NCBI RefSeq assembly: GCF_018324685.1
Contig: NZ_AP023354.1
Span: 6,220,426 to 6,284,425 of the forward strand
From: Actinocatenispora sera
GTDB lineage: Bacteria > Actinomycetota > Actinomycetes > Mycobacteriales > Micromonosporaceae
DNA length: 64,000 nucleotides
Reading direction: 5' to 3'
The position numbers were made by a program, and so were the translations under genes. Shown here one piece after another: positions 60,395 to 64,000 of this stretch (position 1 is the stretch's first letter; the number at the start of each line of letters is the position of its first letter). The notes below the pieces were generated by a model. That model searched no databases and was not told where the DNA came from. It saw only the letters and a list, made by a program, of their open reading frames with translations.

Positions 60395-61417
60395 TCAGGT
60401 CGCGAGCAGCCGTTCGCTGAGCGTCCAGAGCCGGCGGGCCGAGTCGGGATCGATCGCATGCGGTACGACGGTGGAGGACAGCTGCTCCTGCGGGGCGCCG
60501 AAGTCGACCGGCTGCGGGGTGCCCAGCGGCGAAACGTCGTTGTCCATCAGGTAGACCCCGCCGATGTCGGCCAGCAGCGGGCTGGTCGCGCCGAACACGC
60601 TGGTGCTGGCGCCCTGTTCGGGCGTCTTCAGCTCCCGGCCGGGATCGTTGACCGGTCGGCCCGACTCGTCGATGAGGCCCATCTGGCGCAACTGGTCGTT
60701 GGTGAGCCAGTCCGGCCTGGCCTCGCCCTCGGCTCGCCACGGCCCGAGGCCGGTGGTGACGACCACGCCGGGATGTGCCGCGTAACCACGAATCCCGTCG
60801 CTGGCCCACCGGCGGTCCAGCTCGACGGCGAACAGCACGTTCGCGGTCTTGGACTGGCCGTAGGCCAGCATGCCCATCTCGTCGTACCCGCTGGCGAAGT
60901 TCGGGTCGTCCCACCGGATGTCGGAGAGCCGGTGCCCGCCGGACGTGACGTTGACGACCCGCGCCGTCCGCGCGGCCCGCAGCGCCGGCAGCAGCCCGAG
61001 GGTGAGCTGGAAGTGCCCGAGGTGGTTGGTGGCGAACTGCGACTCGTAGCCTCGGGCGTCACGCATGAGCGGTCCGCCCATGATGCCGGCATTGTTGATC
61101 AGCATGTGCAGTGGGCGGCGGGCGTCGAGGTAGCGCGCGACGAACGCGTCGACCGACGCCGGGTCGGTCAGGTCGAGCCGAGAGACCTCGACTCGGGCCA
61201 GCCCGGCCACCGCGCCGGCGGCGCGTCGCGGGTTGCGTACGGCGACGGTGACGGCCGCGCCGGCGCGGCTGAGCGCCGCGGTGGTGGCCAGGCCGATGCC
61301 GCGGTGGCCGCCCGTGACCACGGCGTGCCGGCCGGTCAGATCGATGCCGGCGACGACCTCGTCGGCGGTCGACGCCGCCGTGAAGCCCGACCCGATGGGG
61401 TGCTGTGAAGGTGTCAT
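60395..61417 (-). CDS. Short-chain dehydrogenase/reductase
   Basis: A 340-residue SDR. TGGHRGIGLATTAALSRAG near 38 is the cofactor loop, NNAGIMGG near 110 the structural motif, Ser in VVNVTSGGHRLS near 157, and Tyr-xxx-Lys in AYGQSKTANVLFAVELDRRW near 186. It closely resembles the WWOX-type SDR at 31501 in layout, although the two are not close paralogues. The ATG at 61417 gives a short MTPSQHPIG leader. It is divergent from the AraC regulator; two GACTCTG direct repeats lie between them. Probably its target gene. Substrate unknown. Confidence 0.85.
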   Translation of the reverse strand: MTPSQHPIGSGFTAASTADEVVAGIDLTGRHAVVTGGHRGIGLATTAALSRAGAAVTVAVRNPRRAAGAVAGLARVEVSRLDLTDPASVDAFVARYLDARRPLHMLINNAGIMGGPLMRDARGYESQFATNHLGHFQLTLGLLPALRAARTARVVNVTSGGHRLSDIRWDDPNFASGYDEMGMLAYGQSKTANVLFAVELDRRWASDGIRGYAAHPGVVVTTGLGPWRAEGEARPDWLTNDQLRQMGLIDESGRPVNDPGRELKTPEQGASTSVFGATSPLLADIGGVYLMDNDVSPLGTPQPVDFGAPQEQLSSTVVPHAIDPDSARRLWTLSERLLAT

Positions 61418-61422
61418 GACCC

Positions 61423-61450
61423 GACTCTGCGCCCGATCGCTCGGACTCTG
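61423..61450. promoter_or_regulatory. Direct repeats suited to AraC binding
   Basis: GACTCTG occurs at 61423-61429 and again at 61444-61450, exactly 21 bases (two helical turns) apart, in the 73-base gap between the SDR (start 61417) and AraC gene (start 61491). AraC-family dimers bind such in-phase direct repeats. Confidence 0.5.
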
Positions 61451-61490
61451 AATAGTTGCCAGTCCGTCTTTCTTGCGCGAGAGTACGGAT

Positions 61491-62429
61491 ATGGCCGGTG
61501 ACCAGCTGTCCGAGGTGTTCGACCTCGTCGAAGTGCGGGGCGTGCTGTCCGGCGGCTTCGCCGCACTCGGGCCGTGGGTGTCGCGCGCGGACATCGGCGA
61601 TCCGCTCAAGTTCGTCGCGATGGTGCGTGGGCGGGCCCGGTTGCGTACCGATGGCGTCGGCCCGGTCGAGCTCGACGCCGGGGACGTGGCGATCCTCAAC
61701 GACCGGTCCTGGCTGGAGGTGGCCGGTGGGCACGGCGCCGGCCCGCGTCGTGAGATCGTCCCCGACCAGCAGCTCGCCGGCGTGCTCGACGCCGCGCACG
61801 AGGCGCACGACGTGGTTCTCGGCGGTCGCATCGAACTCGATCCGGCCGGTCGTGCCCTGTTGTCGGAGGCGTTGCCCCCCGTCGCGCACGTGCGCGCGGC
61901 GGCGTCGGCGCACCTGCGGGCCAGCCTGCACCGGCTGTTCGAGGAGGCCGCCGGCCAGCGGGCGGGATCGGCGTTCGCGATCCGCCAGTACGGTCAGCTT
62001 CTCCTGCTCGATGTGTTGCGGGCACACGTCGAGCAGTCGGTACTGCCGCCGGGATGGTTGAAGCTGCTGACCGACGAACGCCTGCGCCCGGCGCTGACCG
62101 CCATGCACGCCCACCCGGGCCGCACCTGGGGACTGGTGGAGTTGGCCGGCGCCGCGGCCATGTCGCGGACCTCGTTCGCCGAGCGATTCCGCGCCGTGGC
62201 CGGCGTTCCGCCGCTGACCTACCTGAACCGGTGGCGGATGCTGTTGGCGCAGCGGGCGCTGCGGGGCGGTGACGTCCGCGTCGGCGAGCTGGCCGACCGG
62301 CTCGGCTACGGGTCGGAGAGCGCGTTCAGCACCGCGTTCAAGCGCGCGGTCGGTGAATCGCCGCTGCGGTACCGGCACCGGGTACGCTCCGGTGCCGCCC
62401 CGGACGGCCGTCTGCGCAGCGGCGGGTGA
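61491..62429 (+). CDS. AraC-family transcriptional regulator (cupin-type sensor)
   Basis: A 312-residue regulator. The N-terminal cupin domain (about 1-175) contains FDLVEVRGVLSGGFAALGPWV, a VAMVRGRARLRTDG strand pair and LDAGDVAILNDRSWLEV, characteristic of AraC_binding cupins. The C-terminal double HTH (about 210-300) reads WGLVELAGAAAMSRTSFAERFRAVAG, then VPPLTYLNRWRMLLAQRAL and LADRLGYGSESAFSTAFKRAVGESPLRYR. The ATG at 61491 is preferred to an upstream TTG at 61473. It sits divergent to the SDR with in-phase direct repeats between them, the usual arrangement for this regulator-oxidoreductase pair. Confidence 0.88.
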   Translation: MAGDQLSEVFDLVEVRGVLSGGFAALGPWVSRADIGDPLKFVAMVRGRARLRTDGVGPVELDAGDVAILNDRSWLEVAGGHGAGPRREIVPDQQLAGVLDAAHEAHDVVLGGRIELDPAGRALLSEALPPVAHVRAAASAHLRASLHRLFEEAAGQRAGSAFAIRQYGQLLLLDVLRAHVEQSVLPPGWLKLLTDERLRPALTAMHAHPGRTWGLVELAGAAAMSRTSFAERFRAVAGVPPLTYLNRWRMLLAQRALRGGDVRVGELADRLGYGSESAFSTAFKRAVGESPLRYRHRVRSGAAPDGRLRSGG

Positions 62430-62512
62430 CCCGGCCGCGCAGGGCCTCGCGCCGTACGACCGTTCGGACAAAAGCGTTCGCGCCTGCGCGCGTCGGATGA
62501 TGGGGTGGCCCG

Positions 62513-63463
62513 GTGAGCGACCACGGCGAGCCAGCGGCCATTCCCCCGGCGACCCTCGCCTGGGTGCGCCGGCACCTCGACGCCGGCGAGCGGATCGTCG
62601 GCACCGAGTCGCTGCCCGGCGGCATCACCGCCGACCTGCGGAGGCTGACGGTCGCCGGGCGAGACGGCCGCACCCGTGCCCTGGTCCTGCGAAGCTTCGT
62701 CGATGCGTACTTCGTGGCGCGCGCCGAGGATTCGCTGACCCGGGAGGCCGCCGCCCTGTCGCTGCTCGCCACGACCACCGTGCCGGCGCCCGAGCTGGTC
62801 GCGCTCGACCCGACCGCCGCTTCGTGCGCGTACCCGTCGCTGCTGATGACGCACCTGCCGGGCCGGACGGTCCTCAACGACGACGGCGTGCCGGCACGGC
62901 TTCGGTTGCTGGCCGGCCAGCTCGTGGCGATCCACGCGATTCGGCCCGCCGAGCCGCCCCGGGAGTACGAGGCGTTGACGACCGCCGAGACAGTCGTGAT
63001 TCCCGAGGGCGCGGACGCGGCAGTGTGGTCCGCGGCGATCGACGTGATCCGCCGGCCGGCTCCGCGGGGTGCGGGGCGATTCCTGCACCGTGACTTCCAA
63101 CCCGGCAACGTGTTGTTCGACGGGCCGGCCGGCACCCGCATCGCGGGCGTGCTCGACTGGGCCGGCGCGGCCTGGGGCCCGCCGGACCTCGACGTGGCGC
63201 ACTGCGCCGCTGTGCTCGCGCTGCTGCACGGTCCGGCCTGGGGCCTGCGGTTCCCGGAGGAGTACGAGCGGGCCGGCGGGCGGCTGGCCGCGGACGCGAA
63301 CGACCGGCGGTACTGGCTGGTGCGGGACGCGCTGGCGCTCTCGGAGGAGGTGGCGCAGGTGGCGCGGCCGTGGCGGGACGCAGGCAGGACGGAGCTGACG
63401 GCGCGAACCGTGGCGGCCCGCCTGGACGCCTACCTCACGGCCCTGATGGGCGCACCGAGCTGA
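62513..63463 (+). CDS. Phosphotransferase of the APH kinase fold
   Basis: A 316-residue protein. The N-terminal lobe has GTESLPGGITADLRRLTV and a weak lysine position (ALVLRSF). FLHRDFQPGNVLFD near 195 is the catalytic HxDxxxxN loop (H-R-D-F-Q-P-G-N), and GVLDWAGAAWGPPDLDVAH near 215 is the magnesium motif. The C-terminal lobe is helical. It belongs to the choline/aminoglycoside kinase superfamily and probably phosphorylates a small hydroxylated compound. GTG at 62513 follows GGGGTGG; no better start exists. It stands alone after the AraC gene with an 83-base gap. Confidence 0.82.
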   Translation: MSDHGEPAAIPPATLAWVRRHLDAGERIVGTESLPGGITADLRRLTVAGRDGRTRALVLRSFVDAYFVARAEDSLTREAAALSLLATTTVPAPELVALDPTAASCAYPSLLMTHLPGRTVLNDDGVPARLRLLAGQLVAIHAIRPAEPPREYEALTTAETVVIPEGADAAVWSAAIDVIRRPAPRGAGRFLHRDFQPGNVLFDGPAGTRIAGVLDWAGAAWGPPDLDVAHCAAVLALLHGPAWGLRFPEEYERAGGRLAADANDRRYWLVRDALALSEEVAQVARPWRDAGRTELTARTVAARLDAYLTALMGAPS

Positions 63464-63589
63464 GCCGGGTGGGCCCCGTTCCGGTCACGCGCCGGGCGGC
63501 CCGACCTTGGGCCGGGCTGCCGTTGTTGTCGGGATCGCCGCCGCAATGGGAGCATGGCGCCATACGCGACGCCCGTACGGGAGGCCTTC

Positions 63590-64000
63590 GTGAGGTTGGT
63601 CGGACGCTATCCACGCGTTCAGCTGCAGCACGTGCGGGGAGCCCGCCTTCAGATCACCGGTCGCCTGGAGTTCTTTTCGCTCACCCGGATCCGCGTACCG
63701 CGCGCGGATCGCCACACCGTCACGGCGACGATGCGCTGCGAGACCTGCGGAGACGAGGTCGAACTACGGATTTTCGGTCTGCGGGGTGCGCGCCGGGCCC
63801 GCCTGGCCTGGCTGTCCGGTGCTCTTGCGGCCGTGCTGGTGACGCTCGTGCTGTTCTTCACCGTGCTCACCTGGACGGGTTCGCAGGATGGCGCCCCCTT
63901 CGCGCTGGCCCTGTTCGGTGGCTGCCTCGCCGCCGGCTGCGTCATCGGCGGGTTCGTCGGCTTCCACAACGAGGACGGGGTGCGGCTGGTCCGGCACCGG
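63590..64000 (+). CDS. Zinc-ribbon-like membrane protein (partial, runs off right edge)
   Basis: The frame runs open to the window edge from a GTG at 63590-63592, preceded by GGGAGG about six bases upstream; an in-frame ATG at 63554 is an alternative. The visible 137 residues begin with a beta-rich segment (YPRVQLQHVRGARLQITGRLEFF), then MRCETCGDEVELRIFGL with a CxxC pair that may bind zinc with later residues, and two membrane helices (LAWLSGALAAVLVTLVLFF and FALALFGGCLAAGCVIGGF). It ends in FHNEDGVRLVRHR at the edge. Family not recognised. Confidence 0.55.
   Translation, partial: MRLVGRYPRVQLQHVRGARLQITGRLEFFSLTRIRVPRADRHTVTATMRCETCGDEVELRIFGLRGARRARLAWLSGALAAVLVTLVLFFTVLTWTGSQDGAPFALALFGGCLAAGCVIGGFVGFHNEDGVRLVRHR

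Overview
The window is very GC-rich DNA with dense genes, frequent GTG starts, many ATGA/GTGA overlaps, TetR/LAL/AraC regulators, ECF sigma factors and large secreted proteins. This points to a filamentous or filamentous-related actinobacterium. A member of the Micromonosporaceae is my guess, from overall style only. I see no rRNA, tRNA, CRISPR array, complete insertion sequence or phage gene, so this looks like chromosomal accessory or housekeeping DNA.

Layout. 1-9.98 kb holds small regulator-plus-target units: a TetR with a divergent VC0807-type membrane protein, an epimerase-like protein, a FUSC exporter, an XRE regulator divergent from a SnoaL-like protein, an ECF42 sigma factor operon with two YCII proteins, and a TetR coupled to a serine hydrolase. 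10.0-16.9 kb holds a DEAD-box RNA helicase, then a three-gene ABC exporter divergent from an OmpR-type two-component system. 17.0-24.2 kb holds a second serine hydrolase and a complete five-gene Dpp/Opp-type peptide ABC importer. 24.2-30.6 kb holds a Rieske lipoprotein with a small membrane partner, an archaeal-type CTP-dependent riboflavin kinase domain, a SNF2 helicase with an overlapping SWIM zinc-finger gene, and a methyltransferase. 30.7-34.8 kb holds a DHFR-like protein, an SDR, a DUF4261 protein and an orphan LanC-like protein.

34.9-44.2 kb reads as a redox, hypoxia or dormancy island of the kind DevR/DosR-type regulators control in actinobacteria. It carries a tandem universal stress protein, a decayed second one, a DUF4389 membrane protein, a P-type cation ATPase, an Acg-type nitroreductase, a phosphoribosyltransferase, a flavodoxin and a class I PPK2. 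A 170-bp MITE-like element with CTAG ends sits inside it and supplies the flavodoxin stop codon.

44.3-54.8 kb is the most distinctive region. A large LAL regulator stands above a compact co-directional run of secreted proteins: an 817-residue protein with a subtilase-like N-terminus but no visible protease domain, a 398-residue S53 peptidase, a secreted beta-propeller-like protein, and an 823-residue multidomain S53 peptidase. Both S53 enzymes keep the Glu/Asp/Ser catalytic set but lack the long pro-kumamolisin propeptide.

55.0-57.8 kb is a tightly coupled operon: an over-long TetR, a minimal PEP-dikinase-like enzyme that joins an ATP-binding half directly to a phosphohistidine domain, and a winged-helix protein. 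57.8-64 kb holds a small membrane protein, an epimerase, two aminoglycoside-phosphotransferase-fold kinases, an SDR divergent from an AraC regulator, and a membrane protein running off the right edge.

All calls come from reading translated sequence and motifs; no database search was run.
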